From the NCBI GenBank assembly GCA_045591925.1, contig JAZNTW010000052.1, positions 13,926 through 77,925 of the forward strand: a stretch of DNA of 64,000 nucleotides, written 5' to 3'. The position numbers and the translations under genes were made by a program. Of this stretch, positions 29,544 to 38,025 are shown piece by piece. Under the pieces are notes generated by a model, which saw only the letters and a program-made list of their open reading frames with translations, made no database searches and was not told where the DNA came from. This DNA is from Firm-04 sp045591925. Its GTDB lineage: Bacteria; Bacillota; Clostridia; Oscillospirales; Ruminococcaceae. How positions within the stretch are numbered: position 1 is the stretch's first letter; each line of letters opens with the position of its first letter.

Positions 29544-31439
29544 ATGAGAAACAAAAAAATCCCTGCCGTTCTGACGGCGCTCGCAACCGCAGCCCTCTCG
29601 CTCTCGGCAATCACCGGCGTCCATGCCGCCGCAGCCGATGGTGCCGGTGGTTTCACATGGGAAAAAACCAGCGGCTATCAGGAGGGCACCGACTCAGTCA
29701 CAAATGAAAACAATCAAACCGTCGTCACATTCACTGACGCAGACAACGGCGACAACACCGCCGGCTTCTGCGCACAAAACGGCAGCGGCTGGGACTGGTC
29801 GGACTACACGAAGCTTTCCTTTACGCTGGAAAACAACGGCGACGACAGCATCAATTTCGCGCTTGCACTCGGAACCGGTGCGGAATGGGCATGGTATCAA
29901 GCCACATCCAACACGACCGTTGAAGCTGGCAAATCCGTTGATCTGACCTACTATCTCAACGGCGAGGAGTGGGCGTTTAACGGAACCGAAGCACCCTCGA
30001 AGCCTGCCGACCTCTTTGCAGTTCACCGCATCAATATGATGGTCATGCCCGTTCACGGCGCAGAATCGGTCTCCGGTTCTGTCACGATATCCGATTTCCA
30101 GCTCGGCGGCAGTGCATCGGCTACCATCGAGCCAAAGGACGGCTTCTATGTTGACGGCAGCGTACTCCGCGATGCCAATCAAAATCCCTTTGTCATGCGC
30201 GGTACAAACTATGCCTATACATGGTACAGCTGGGATGGCTTGACCGAAGCAGGCTTCGCTGAAATCGCCAACTACGGCGCAAATACGGTTCGTATCGTTC
30301 TCGGTGACGGCGACCAGTATACAAAAAATACCGCCGGTGAAATCGCAAATCTCATTCAGCTTTGCGAGAAAAACAAGCTCATTGCCGTATTTGAGGTTCA
30401 CGATGTCACGGGCAAGGATGACGCACAAGCACTCTATAACGCCGCAAATTATTTTGCAAAAGACCTTGCCTCCGCACTCAAGGGTCATGAGGACACCGTC
30501 ATTATCAACATTGCAAATGAATGGCAAGGCACCGCCAACGACACTGCATGGCAGGCTGCGTATATCGAAGCGGTCAAGATCATCCGTGACGCCGGCTTGA
30601 AGCATTGCATCATGTGCGATGCAGGCGGCTGGGGACAGTCTGCATCTACGGTCATCAATGGCGGCGCAGCGGTGCTCGAAGCCGATCCGGAGCACAATAC
30701 GATGTTTTCCGTCCATATGTACGGCTACGCAGGCGGCTCCAAGACCATGATCAAAACCATCATGGACAGCATGATTACCCGTGAGCTTTGCCTTGTCATC
30801 GGCGAATTCGGCTATAAGCATTCCGATGGCGATGTGGATGAAGCCTACATCATGGAATATGCGCAGACAAAGGATATCGGCTGGTTATCATGGAGCTGGT
30901 ACGGCAACGGCAGCCCGGTGGAATATCTTGATATGAGCAACGCAAACGCTGGCGGCACGCTTTCGAGTGAATGGGGCGAGGTTGTTGTGAACGGCGAATA
31001 CGGATGGAAAAACACAGCGGAGGTCTGCTCCATTTTCACCGCTGAAAAGCCGCAGACCACGACCGCAACCACAACCACCACCGTAACCACCACAACCGCA
31101 ACCACCTCGATTTCCACCATAGCGACCACGACTTCAACCGCAGCAACCACCGCAACTTCCGTTTCATCTACGTCCAAATCAACCACAACAACCACGGAAA
31201 GCACAACCGCTTCCGGCAGTTCAGCAGAAAAAACGCTCTCCGGCGATGTCAATGAAAGCGGCGTGGTCGATGTATCGGATGCAGTTTTGCTGGCAAGATT
31301 TGTCGCAGAGGATGCCGCAGCAGAAATCTCCGTAGCTGGCAAGCTGAATGCAGATACCAACCAGAACGGCAAGCCCGACAGCGAGGATATTATTATCATT
31401 CTCAAATATATCGCAAAAATGATTCCGACTCTCGCATGA
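29544..31439 (+). CDS. GH5 (subfamily 8-like) endo-beta-mannanase with dockerin
   Basis: 631 residues. The start at 29544 follows AAGGAG by eight bases. The order is: signal peptide (1-28); a beta-sandwich module of unknown family (about 32-195), probably carbohydrate-binding; the GH5 catalytic domain (about 200-500); a Thr-rich linker (505-565); and a type I-like dockerin (about 568-631) with two Ca-binding repeats (DVNESGVVDVSDA and DTNQNGKPDSED). The catalytic domain follows the Bacillus GH5_8 mannanases closely in pattern: RGTNYAYTWY, GANTVRIVL, NIANEW (acid/base Glu326), VIGEFGY (nucleophile Glu421) and GWLSWSWYGN. It should cut mannan or glucomannan outside the cell while bound to a cellulosome scaffoldin. 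Confidence 0.93.
   Translation: MRNKKIPAVLTALATAALSLSAITGVHAAAADGAGGFTWEKTSGYQEGTDSVTNENNQTVVTFTDADNGDNTAGFCAQNGSGWDWSDYTKLSFTLENNGDDSINFALALGTGAEWAWYQATSNTTVEAGKSVDLTYYLNGEEWAFNGTEAPSKPADLFAVHRINMMVMPVHGAESVSGSVTISDFQLGGSASATIEPKDGFYVDGSVLRDANQNPFVMRGTNYAYTWYSWDGLTEAGFAEIANYGANTVRIVLGDGDQYTKNTAGEIANLIQLCEKNKLIAVFEVHDVTGKDDAQALYNAANYFAKDLASALKGHEDTVIINIANEWQGTANDTAWQAAYIEAVKIIRDAGLKHCIMCDAGGWGQSASTVINGGAAVLEADPEHNTMFSVHMYGYAGGSKTMIKTIMDSMITRELCLVIGEFGYKHSDGDVDEAYIMEYAQTKDIGWLSWSWYGNGSPVEYLDMSNANAGGTLSSEWGEVVVNGEYGWKNTAEVCSIFTAEKPQTTTATTTTTVTTTTATTSISTIATTTSTAATTATSVSSTSKSTTTTTESTTASGSSAEKTLSGDVNESGVVDVSDAVLLARFVAEDAAAEISVAGKLNADTNQNGKPDSEDIIIILKYIAKMIPTLA
31054..31228 (+). repeat. ACC/ACA-rich simple repeat coding a Thr linker
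   Basis: Repeated ACC, ACA and ACG codons give a poly-Thr/Ser/Ala linker between the GH5 domain and the dockerin. It is prone to slippage. Confidence 0.85.
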
Positions 31440-31456
31440 TTTCCTCTCTCATTTCA

Positions 31457-31494
31457 AAAACATCCTCCGGCAGCGAAAACCGGAGGATGTTTTA
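31457..31494 (+). terminator. Terminator of the GH5 mannanase gene
   Basis: An 11-bp stem (ACATCCTCCGG and its complement) with a short A-rich loop, followed by TTTA. It lies directly after the stop codon and overlaps nearly into the next promoter. Confidence 0.85.
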
Positions 31495-31496
31495 TC

Positions 31497-31525
31497 TTGA
31501 CAGATCGCATTCATCGCGGTATAAT
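31497..31525 (+). promoter_or_regulatory. Promoter of tcdA
   Basis: TTGACA (31497-31502), a 17-base spacer and TATAAT (31520-31525): a perfect consensus promoter, three bases after the previous terminator. Confidence 0.85.
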
Positions 31526-31558
31526 CATGATAGCACTTCATCAAAAGGAGAAGATATC

Positions 31559-32278
31559 ATGGAAAATCAGTTTTCTAGAACCGCATTGCTGTTCGGTGAA
31601 TCCACCCTGGAAAAGCTGGCTGGCAGCCGTGTCGCAGTTTTCGGCGTGGGCGGCGTTGGCGGCTATGTTGCGGAAGCACTCGGCAGAAGCGGAATCGGTA
31701 CACTTGATCTTATCGACAACGACACCGTCAGCCTGACCAATCTGAACCGTCAGATCATTGCGCTGCACAGTACGCTCGGACAATATAAGGTCGATGTTGC
31801 TGCGGCACGTCTGCGCGACATCAACCCGAATATTCATGTCAATGCACACAGATGCTTCTTTTTGCCGGAAACCGCCGACCAGTTTGATTTTTCAGAATAT
31901 GATTATGTTGTTGACGCGATTGATACCGTCAAAGGAAAAATCGAAATCATCATGCGCGCAAAGGCTGCCGGCGTTCCGGTCATCTCCAGCATGGGAGCCG
32001 GTAACAAGCTCGACCCCTCCGCAATGCGCCTTGCCGACATTTATCAGACAAAGGTTTGCCCGCTTGCACGCGTCATGCGATATGAAATGCGCAAACGTGG
32101 CGTGAAGTCGCTCAAGGTCGTCTATTCCGAGGAGCTTCCCGTACCATGCAAGAATGCCGAAAATCCTGCCGAACCAAGTACAGAACGCCGCAGCATTCCC
32201 GGCTCGAATGCCTTTGTTCCATCCGCAGCAGGTCTGCTGATTGCCAGCGCAGTCATCCGTGATCTTGCAGCACAATAA
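31559..32278 (+). CDS. tcdA: tRNA threonylcarbamoyladenosine dehydratase
   Basis: 239 residues from the ATG at 31559, which follows AAGGAG. An upstream in-frame ATG is rejected because the promoter and terminator lie after it. It is an E1-like (ThiF/MoeB fold) enzyme that cyclises t6A37 in tRNA to ct6A, using ATP. It has the nucleotide-binding loop GVGGVGG (29-35), LNRQI after it, and the TcdA-type SMGAGNKLDP segment. It could be another ThiF-family member, but the length, the lack of a zinc-binding Cys set and the SMGAGNK motif favour TcdA. Confidence 0.88.
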   Translation: MENQFSRTALLFGESTLEKLAGSRVAVFGVGGVGGYVAEALGRSGIGTLDLIDNDTVSLTNLNRQIIALHSTLGQYKVDVAAARLRDINPNIHVNAHRCFFLPETADQFDFSEYDYVVDAIDTVKGKIEIIMRAKAAGVPVISSMGAGNKLDPSAMRLADIYQTKVCPLARVMRYEMRKRGVKSLKVVYSEELPVPCKNAENPAEPSTERRSIPGSNAFVPSAAGLLIASAVIRDLAAQ

Positions 32279-32299
32279 TCAATATTTTCATATACAACA

Positions 32300-32340
32300 A
32301 GAAGGACATGAACCTTTCGGCTCATGTCCTTCTAATTTTA
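32300..32340 (+). terminator. Terminator between tcdA and the xylanase gene
   Basis: A 12-bp perfect stem (32300-32311 with 32322-32333), then TAATTTTA. It ends tcdA and could also serve the converging xylanase transcript. Confidence 0.8.
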
Positions 32341-32416
32341 AGGATTGGTTTTATTTGCGAATATCACATTCATCTAAGCGGTAAATGTATCGCAAAATGG
32401 AATCTGTTTGCTGAAA

Positions 32417-35137
32417 TTAGAACTTGGTAATCAGCTTTGCGATGTACTGAAGAATCAGAACAAGGTCGTCGCTATCCGGAGAACCGTTCTTATTGGTATC
32501 AGCATTCAGCTTACCAACAGCAGATACCGTTGCAGCAGAATCTTCTGCATTGAATCTTGCAAGGAGAACTGCGTCAGAGATATCGATCACGCCACTCTCA
32601 TTCACGTCACCAAGCAGGGAAGCCTTTTCCGGTGCCTTGGTGGTTGTGGTGGTAGTCTTGGTGGTTGTGGTTGTTGTGGTCTTGCTTGTAGTAGTGGTAG
32701 TGGTGGTTGTGGTGGTTGTGGTCGTAGTAACCTCAGCCGGAACCTCATTTGCAAGAGCAAGGATATCATTGTAGAATGACTTCGGCTGGCAGTTGCCATC
32801 GAACGGCAGCGGCTTACCGCCGTCTTCGTAGCTGTTTCTCCAGCTTGCGGAGTCGCAGTGACCCCAGAGCGTGAAGGAGGAAATGCCCTCATGACGCTCC
32901 ATAGCTGCTCTGAAGATGTCAACAAAGAGGCTTGCGCCTGCGGGATCTGCACAGTTGGTTACGTCGAGCTCAGTGATCTGAACGTCGAGGCCGAGGCTGC
33001 TGAACTTATCAATGGTGTCAGCATAGGTGTTCCAGCCACTCTGGGTGTTCTTGTGTGCGCTACCGGACTTACCGAAGTCAGCAGCGTGCATATGGGACTG
33101 CATACCGATACCATCAATGTACGGACCTGCTTCCATAACTTTCTTAGCCATGCCGTAGAGGTCGTTGCACTTAGAGGTGAAGTACTCGTTGTAATCGTTC
33201 AGGTAGAGCTTGCAGTCTGCCGGAGCATACTGTCTAGCATACTTAAACGCATTGATAACGAACTCATCGCTCTTGTAAACAGTCCACCAGTTGGAAAATT
33301 CGCCGCCGTCGCCACGGAATCCGCCGCCGTCGTTCTTGAACAGCTCGTTGCAGACGTCGTATGCGTAAACCTTGAGGTTCGGGTGGTTCTTCTTCAGCCA
33401 TGCGAAGGTGTTGCGGATCATGCTCTCGAGACGCTTGTTCATACGCTCCTTAGAAACGTAGTTGTTGCCGTCCTTGAAGATCCATTCCGGAGTCTGGGAA
33501 TACCAAACGAAAGTATGACCACGGAGACCAATGTTGTTCTGTTCGCAGAAACGGAAGATAGACTCTGCGCCGCTGAGGTCAACACCGATTTCGTCATTTG
33601 CAAGGTTAGAAAGGTTCTGCTTGCAGATGCTGTCCGGCTTCATTTCGTTTTCGCAAGTGATAGAGTTGAAGTTCTGCTTAATGAAGTTCTGAGCCTGCTG
33701 ATTGTTTGCGTTCATTGCGTTCAGAGCAGTACCAAGACGGAAGTACGGGCCCATAACATCCTTAAAGCCTGTGCCGCCCTTGGTGTAGGTGTAATCATTG
33801 TTCTGGTGTGCTGCAACGCCGCTGCCGGCAGTTACAGGCGGATTTGTGCCCTGGCTGTTGCCAGTGGTGCCGGTTGTCGTAATCGTACCACCCTGCGGCT
33901 TTGCGCCACTGAGGTCGATATTTGCCTTTGTACCGGAAACTGCACCGGAAATGCTGTCAACATAGAAATCGGGAGTGCTGCCCGGAGTTTCGATGTAGAG
34001 CTGGAGATTCGTTGCGCCGGACGGGATCGTGTAAGAACTATTACCGATTGTTGTCCAAGTGCCGGCGGAACCGGTTGCAGTTGCGATCTCGTCGTAGTTC
34101 TCCTCACCGTTCAGGGAGTACTGGAGAGACATTTTGAACGAGGTGGAGCTTTCCTGCTCCTGCATAACCGCTGCATTGAAGCTGTAGCTCTTGCCTGCGC
34201 TAAATGCAGCCGGATCAAGCGGAATTGTCGCACCGGTATAATCCTGATCTCTGCCGGTGATCTTGAGGGAGGACTTGCCCTCTGCATAAGCGCTGGTGTT
34301 GGTTGCAACAGTAGCGCCTGCTCTACCTTCAAAATCGCCTGCGCCGCTTTCAAAGCCTTCGTTGAAGTAGTAGCCGTTTGCATCCGGCTCAACGGGCTCC
34401 GGAGGCTCTGTGGTTGGAACTGAGCCGGAAAGTTCGAGCTTGGTAACATTTGCTCTACCGCTGCTCTCCCAGCCTTCAACGTTCAGAGCGATCTCGGTCA
34501 GGTTACCGATCTGCATACCATTCTGACCCCATGCCTTGAAGTGGTCGGTAACGGTGATGGAACCGGAGTTTCTGGTCTGCTTACGGACACTGAAATACTG
34601 CGGGAATGTTCTGGTGTCACCCAGAATGGTCGGGCCGGTGTGCTGGTTAGTGAAGATCTCATACTCAGCGCCGTCAACCGTAATAGTCTTGCTGTTACCG
34701 GTCGGACGCCAGTTTTTCCAGTCCTCGATGATGTAGTACTCAACGAGCGGATCGGTGAACCAACCATAGACGCAAAGACGGGAGTTACCGCCGTTTGCGG
34801 AATAGTCAGCAGCATAGGTGAGAACAGTGTCCTCAATCTGGTCAGCCTTTTTGGTACGGTCGTAGGTTCTGCCGCGGCGAGCAAGGAAGTTACCACGGGA
34901 AACCTGTGCACTCCACTGGGTGTCAAACGTACCGCCGCTACCCAGCGTCATAGAACCGCTACCGCCAGTCGTATCGATCCAGATCTCGTAGCTGTAACCC
35001 TCTGAGTCACCGATATACTGGTTTCTGCCGTTTCCGACAGTGAAACTTTGACCAGCCGCTGCAAACGATGTCATCGGCAGTATTGACATACCAATAACTA
35101 CAGCGGAGGTCGCGCAAAAAAGCCTAAATTTTCTCAT
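32417..35137 (-). CDS. Two-catalytic-domain xylanase GH11-CBM22-GH10 with dockerin
   Basis: 906 residues. Signal peptide 1-27. The GH11 domain is at about 30-238, with nucleophile Glu133 (LVEYYII) and acid/base Glu221 (NVEGWESSG). A CBM22-like xylan-binding module is at about 255-410 (FNEGFESGAGDFEGRAGATV). A Gly/Thr linker follows to 445. The GH10 domain is at about 450-800, with acid/base Glu598 (DVCNELF) and nucleophile Glu723 (ITELDV). Then come a poly-Thr/Lys linker and a dockerin (841-906) nearly identical in pattern to that of the mannanase. Both enzymes cut xylan; combining them in one chain is known from Ruminococcus flavefaciens. A GGAGGGG ribosome site precedes the start. Confidence 0.96.
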   Translation of the reverse strand: MRKFRLFCATSAVVIGMSILPMTSFAAAGQSFTVGNGRNQYIGDSEGYSYEIWIDTTGGSGSMTLGSGGTFDTQWSAQVSRGNFLARRGRTYDRTKKADQIEDTVLTYAADYSANGGNSRLCVYGWFTDPLVEYYIIEDWKNWRPTGNSKTITVDGAEYEIFTNQHTGPTILGDTRTFPQYFSVRKQTRNSGSITVTDHFKAWGQNGMQIGNLTEIALNVEGWESSGRANVTKLELSGSVPTTEPPEPVEPDANGYYFNEGFESGAGDFEGRAGATVATNTSAYAEGKSSLKITGRDQDYTGATIPLDPAAFSAGKSYSFNAAVMQEQESSTSFKMSLQYSLNGEENYDEIATATGSAGTWTTIGNSSYTIPSGATNLQLYIETPGSTPDFYVDSISGAVSGTKANIDLSGAKPQGGTITTTGTTGNSQGTNPPVTAGSGVAAHQNNDYTYTKGGTGFKDVMGPYFRLGTALNAMNANNQQAQNFIKQNFNSITCENEMKPDSICKQNLSNLANDEIGVDLSGAESIFRFCEQNNIGLRGHTFVWYSQTPEWIFKDGNNYVSKERMNKRLESMIRNTFAWLKKNHPNLKVYAYDVCNELFKNDGGGFRGDGGEFSNWWTVYKSDEFVINAFKYARQYAPADCKLYLNDYNEYFTSKCNDLYGMAKKVMEAGPYIDGIGMQSHMHAADFGKSGSAHKNTQSGWNTYADTIDKFSSLGLDVQITELDVTNCADPAGASLFVDIFRAAMERHEGISSFTLWGHCDSASWRNSYEDGGKPLPFDGNCQPKSFYNDILALANEVPAEVTTTTTTTTTTTTTTSKTTTTTTTKTTTTTTKAPEKASLLGDVNESGVIDISDAVLLARFNAEDSAATVSAVGKLNADTNKNGSPDSDDLVLILQYIAKLITKF
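32638..32730 (-). repeat. Simple repeat coding the poly-Thr linker of the xylanase
   Basis: ACC/ACA/ACT codon runs (GGT/TGT/AGT on the + strand) code for stretches of Thr broken by Lys between the GH10 domain and the dockerin. Confidence 0.85.
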
Positions 35138-35170
35138 AATACCCCTCCAAAAGTGTTATGAATACCTCAT

Positions 35171-35192
35171 CACGCACTTCCGGCGCGTGATT
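35171..35192 (-). other. Hairpin in the leader of the xylanase mRNA
   Basis: ATCACGC pairs with GCGTGAT around a short loop, 35-55 bases before the start codon. It may protect the 5' end or affect translation. I cannot place a strong promoter. The rest of the region up to 35518 is very AT-rich and otherwise holds nothing I recognise. Confidence 0.45.
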
Positions 35193-35518
35193 CTTCCGTA
35201 ATTTAAGTTTAGCACAAAAACTTCTACAAGTCTAGAGCATTTTTTGCTGAAATTCAAGAAAACCCTTCAATTATTGCTAAACATTCGTTTAATCGAAAAG
35301 TTGTCTGATTTTTTGATTGATTTTGGCAATTTCGATTGTTATGGTTATGATTTTCGGCGATTTGTTTGTTCAGTATGCCGTTTAATATATTACGATATCG
35401 TTTTTTCATATGTAAATCTTGCAATTATTGCGATTGACAAATTAAAAATACCTCTCATTCACAGCCGTAAATCGCAACCAGCGGTGTGCATTATTTTGCA
35501 CATACAACACCCCGTGCC

Positions 35519-35547
35519 TTGACAATCCCATATTTCTTTGTTACAAT
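35519..35547 (+). promoter_or_regulatory. Promoter of the small coiled-coil/HTH gene pair
   Basis: TTGACA (35519-35524), a 17-base spacer and TACAAT (35542-35547). The leader to the start at 35623 is about 70 bases. Confidence 0.75.
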
Positions 35548-35622
35548 GAAAGAAAAGAACAAATGTTCTATTTTACAAAAATCGGTTCCGGAACATATTA
35601 CGAAAAACAGGAGGACGCGATT

Positions 35623-35895
35623 ATGAATCAAACATATCAGGAAGCATGGGTGCAAGATCATCCATTTACCACCATGCTTCAGCAGTACAATGAAGCTGCC
35701 GACCGTCTGAAGGAACGAATTCTCATTCTGAAGCTAGCGCTCAAGGAGATGCAGTGTCATAAGAAAAACACCTTGGAATCCGCGAACGCCCAAAAGGTTC
35801 TGGAGCGCCGTATTGATCTGCTGCGCACCGAATACTACGAAATCACACACACCATCCGCGAAATCGCATTCTATGCAGCGAGGGAACAGATATGA
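35623..35895 (+). CDS. Small helical protein of unknown function
   Basis: 90 residues from the ATG at 35623, which follows CAGGAGG; an earlier ATG lacks such a site. It is predicted to be all helix, with a coiled-coil centre (ADRLKERILILKLALKEMQ and LERRIDLLRTEYYEITHTI). Its last four bases overlap the start of the next gene (ATGA). The pairing with a sigma-region-4-like protein suggests a partner, perhaps an anti- or co-regulator, but no function can be assigned. Confidence 0.8.
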   Translation: MNQTYQEAWVQDHPFTTMLQQYNEAADRLKERILILKLALKEMQCHKKNTLESANAQKVLERRIDLLRTEYYEITHTIREIAFYAAREQI

Positions 35896-36203
35896 GCCGT
35901 CACCGCAGAGTGTCGTTCGATGTGCTTGCGTTCGATCCGGAGATTGTCGGCAAGCTTTCCGCAGAAGCAGAAGAACAGTTGCTCCGCGAGCCGGATGGCG
36001 ACAGAAAACTCATCAAGGCGCTGCACCATGCGTGGACTGCGTCACTCACACCGATTCAGCGCACCTATATGCACGAATACTATTTTAATATGAAACCCAT
36101 GAAGCACATCGCTGCGGAATACGGCGTCAATATCGGAACCATCTCGCGCACGATTACCCGCGGCAAAAATCGTCTGCACAATGCGCTGCAATTTTATCTT
36201 TGA
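35892..36203 (+). CDS. Sigma-70 region 4-like HTH protein
   Basis: 103 residues. The C-terminal half matches a region-4 helix-turn-helix: LTPIQRTYMHEYYFNMKPM, then HIAAEYGVNIGTISRTITRG and KNRLHNALQFYL. There is no region 2, so it cannot be a complete sigma factor. Similar short proteins occur in phages and as small regulators of the YlxM or ArpU kind. It probably binds DNA. Its target is unknown. Confidence 0.8.
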   Translation: MSRHRRVSFDVLAFDPEIVGKLSAEAEEQLLREPDGDRKLIKALHHAWTASLTPIQRTYMHEYYFNMKPMKHIAAEYGVNIGTISRTITRGKNRLHNALQFYL

Positions 36204-36211
36204 GCCATTGC

Positions 36212-36240
36212 TTGACATCCGCTGTAAAATACGGTATAAT
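36212..36240 (+). promoter_or_regulatory. Promoter of the coiled-coil gene at 36279
   Basis: TTGACA (36212-36217), a 17-base spacer and TATAAT (36235-36240): full consensus, just after the HTH gene. Confidence 0.85.
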
Positions 36241-36278
36241 GACATCAAAACACATGACGGGAAGGGGTCGGAACTGCA

Positions 36279-36734
36279 ATGGATGAGATGTCCATACGGC
36301 TATCGGAGCTGGAAGCCGAGACGGAAGAATTGGAAAAGCAGACCGGAAAGCTGTCCGCGCATCAGGAACGGGATCATATCACACTCGAAAAGACGGTCAC
36401 AGCCATTCAGGCACTACATGACACGCAGAAAAAAATACTTGCCGATCAGGAAGAGCTGCGCAGTCTGCTGCATAACATTCAGCGGCATCTGGATTCGCTC
36501 ACCGATCGTGCGGATTCGATTGACCAGACCGCCGATATTCTTGAGGATCGCATCGACGCGCTGATGGATACCACAAAGGTCTTGTCGAACGATATGGACA
36601 ATCTCTATGAGGATATGAACATACTTGCTGCCGAAACCCGTAACCGCGGCATCAAGCTGAAAGAGGATGTGCAGCGTTTCCTATGGGATTCCACCGAATC
36701 CAAATATGACGAGGAATCCGATACTATGTGGTAA
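36279..36734 (+). CDS. Cytoplasmic coiled-coil protein, function unknown
   Basis: 151 residues with a GAAGGGGT ribosome site. Almost all of it is heptad-like coiled coil rich in Glu, Asp, Leu, Ile and Gln (for example LSELEAETEELEKQTGKL and SIDQTADILEDRIDALMD). There is no signal or membrane segment. No family is recognised; it may be a structural or scaffold protein. It has its own strong promoter and terminator, so it is a single-gene transcript. Confidence 0.8.
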   Translation: MDEMSIRLSELEAETEELEKQTGKLSAHQERDHITLEKTVTAIQALHDTQKKILADQEELRSLLHNIQRHLDSLTDRADSIDQTADILEDRIDALMDTTKVLSNDMDNLYEDMNILAAETRNRGIKLKEDVQRFLWDSTESKYDEESDTMW

Positions 36735-36749
36735 TTGCATATATAAGTC

Positions 36750-36796
36750 AACAGCCGTAAAGCAGCGAAAAATCGCGTGTTTTACGGCTGTTTTTC
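36750..36796 (+). terminator. Terminator between the coiled-coil gene and the DUF815 gene
   Basis: ACAGCCGTAAA pairs with TTTACGGCTGT, then TTTTTC. It lies between converging genes and probably serves both. Confidence 0.85.
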
Positions 36797-36797
36797 A

Positions 36798-37991
36798 TTA
36801 TTCTGCCGATTTCAGCTGCTCGATCAGCTGCTTGGCAGCGCGCTGTGAACGACCGCCGCTGCGCTGTGCAAATTCCTCTGCCGCATGATACAGCGTTGCA
36901 GCGTCCGTATGCAGCTCGTATTGCTCCGCCAATGCCTGCACAAAATCAAGATACGCTGCCTGATCCGGACGGCGAAACCGCACACGAATCCCGAATCTTC
37001 CTGCCAGCGCCTGATGCTCCGTTATCACATCCGGCACGGGCGATACCGCATTCGCATCCGCAAAATCCGATGGCTCAAGATATGGACTGCTGCTTGTCGC
37101 GTAAATCAATGTATTGGCAGGACGTTCCGCGACCGAGCCTTCCAGTGCTGCACGCAAAATGCCGAAGCTGTCGTCACCGGAAGCAAATGTCAGATCATCC
37201 ACAAACAATATAAATTTCAATGGATTATCATGAATCCGTTCCATGATCTCCGGCAGCATGGGCAGGTCGGATTTGGAAATCTGAATCAGGCGCAGGCCCT
37301 CTCCGAAATACGCATTGACAATCGCCTTGACGGTTGCAGACTTTCCGGTTCCGGCATCACCGTAAATCAGAACATTCTGCGCACATTTTCCATTGATAAA
37401 CGCAAGCGTATTGGCAAGCACAGCCTGTCGCTCCGCTTCATAGCCCGAAAGCGATGAGAGCTGCACACGATCCGGATATTTGACCGGAACGATCTGCTCG
37501 TCACGAATCACAAACATCGGATTCGAAGCGTAAATGCCATAGCCGAATTTGCCGATCTCACGCAAACGCGCATGATACTCCGCGCCAAAGTCTATATCGG
37601 AATTTTTCCACTCCGGCAGAACGCCATAGTAGGATACTTCTTTCTGTAGTTCATGCGGACGAATTCGCGCAAGACGCTGCAAAATTGCAAGCTCATTCTG
37701 CACACAGGCGGCAAGCATTTCCGCAATTTCATCGCCGCGCGCAACAGCACGGACATAGAAATTATCATCCTCGCATATCAACTGAAAGATATACTCCGTC
37801 AGATTCATACTGCGCGCATAAAGCCGCGTGATGAACTCCGTATACTGCCGCAGTTGGATCATCGGATCCATGGTTTCCGTATCGAGCAGCGCACGCAGCG
37901 GCAGCATGACGTCATTTGTCAGCAGCTTCCGGAATACGACCAGCGAATTGAGCGCCAGATCAATTTCTTGTAATTTTTTATTTCTTCCCAT
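36798..37991 (-). CDS. AAA ATPase of the DUF815 family
   Basis: 397 residues. The N-terminal 200 are helical. An AAA-type P-loop domain follows, with Walker A YGDAGTGKSATV and Walker B FILFVDDLTF, then a C-terminal lid. This matches DUF815 (PF05673), a widespread ATPase family without a settled role. It is the last gene of the ilvB-ilvN-yhfC run, 34 bases after the membrane protease gene. Confidence 0.85.
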   Translation of the reverse strand: MGRNKKLQEIDLALNSLVVFRKLLTNDVMLPLRALLDTETMDPMIQLRQYTEFITRLYARSMNLTEYIFQLICEDDNFYVRAVARGDEIAEMLAACVQNELAILQRLARIRPHELQKEVSYYGVLPEWKNSDIDFGAEYHARLREIGKFGYGIYASNPMFVIRDEQIVPVKYPDRVQLSSLSGYEAERQAVLANTLAFINGKCAQNVLIYGDAGTGKSATVKAIVNAYFGEGLRLIQISKSDLPMLPEIMERIHDNPLKFILFVDDLTFASGDDSFGILRAALEGSVAERPANTLIYATSSSPYLEPSDFADANAVSPVPDVITEHQALAGRFGIRVRFRRPDQAAYLDFVQALAEQYELHTDAATLYHAAEEFAQRSGGRSQRAAKQLIEQLKSAE

Positions 37992-38025
37992 TGTATCTTA
38001 CCTTTTCAAGACGAATCCGTTTTGA

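Noticed and set aside
32638..32730. Repetitive DNA that might be taken for a CRISPR array
   Set aside because: The units are simple Thr codons in frame with the xylanase and there are no spacers. The same holds for 31054-31228.
32858..34423. 521-codon open frame on the + strand, opposite the xylanase gene
   Set aside because: The opposite strand holds complete GH11, CBM22 and GH10 domains. The + frame is a shadow of their codon bias.
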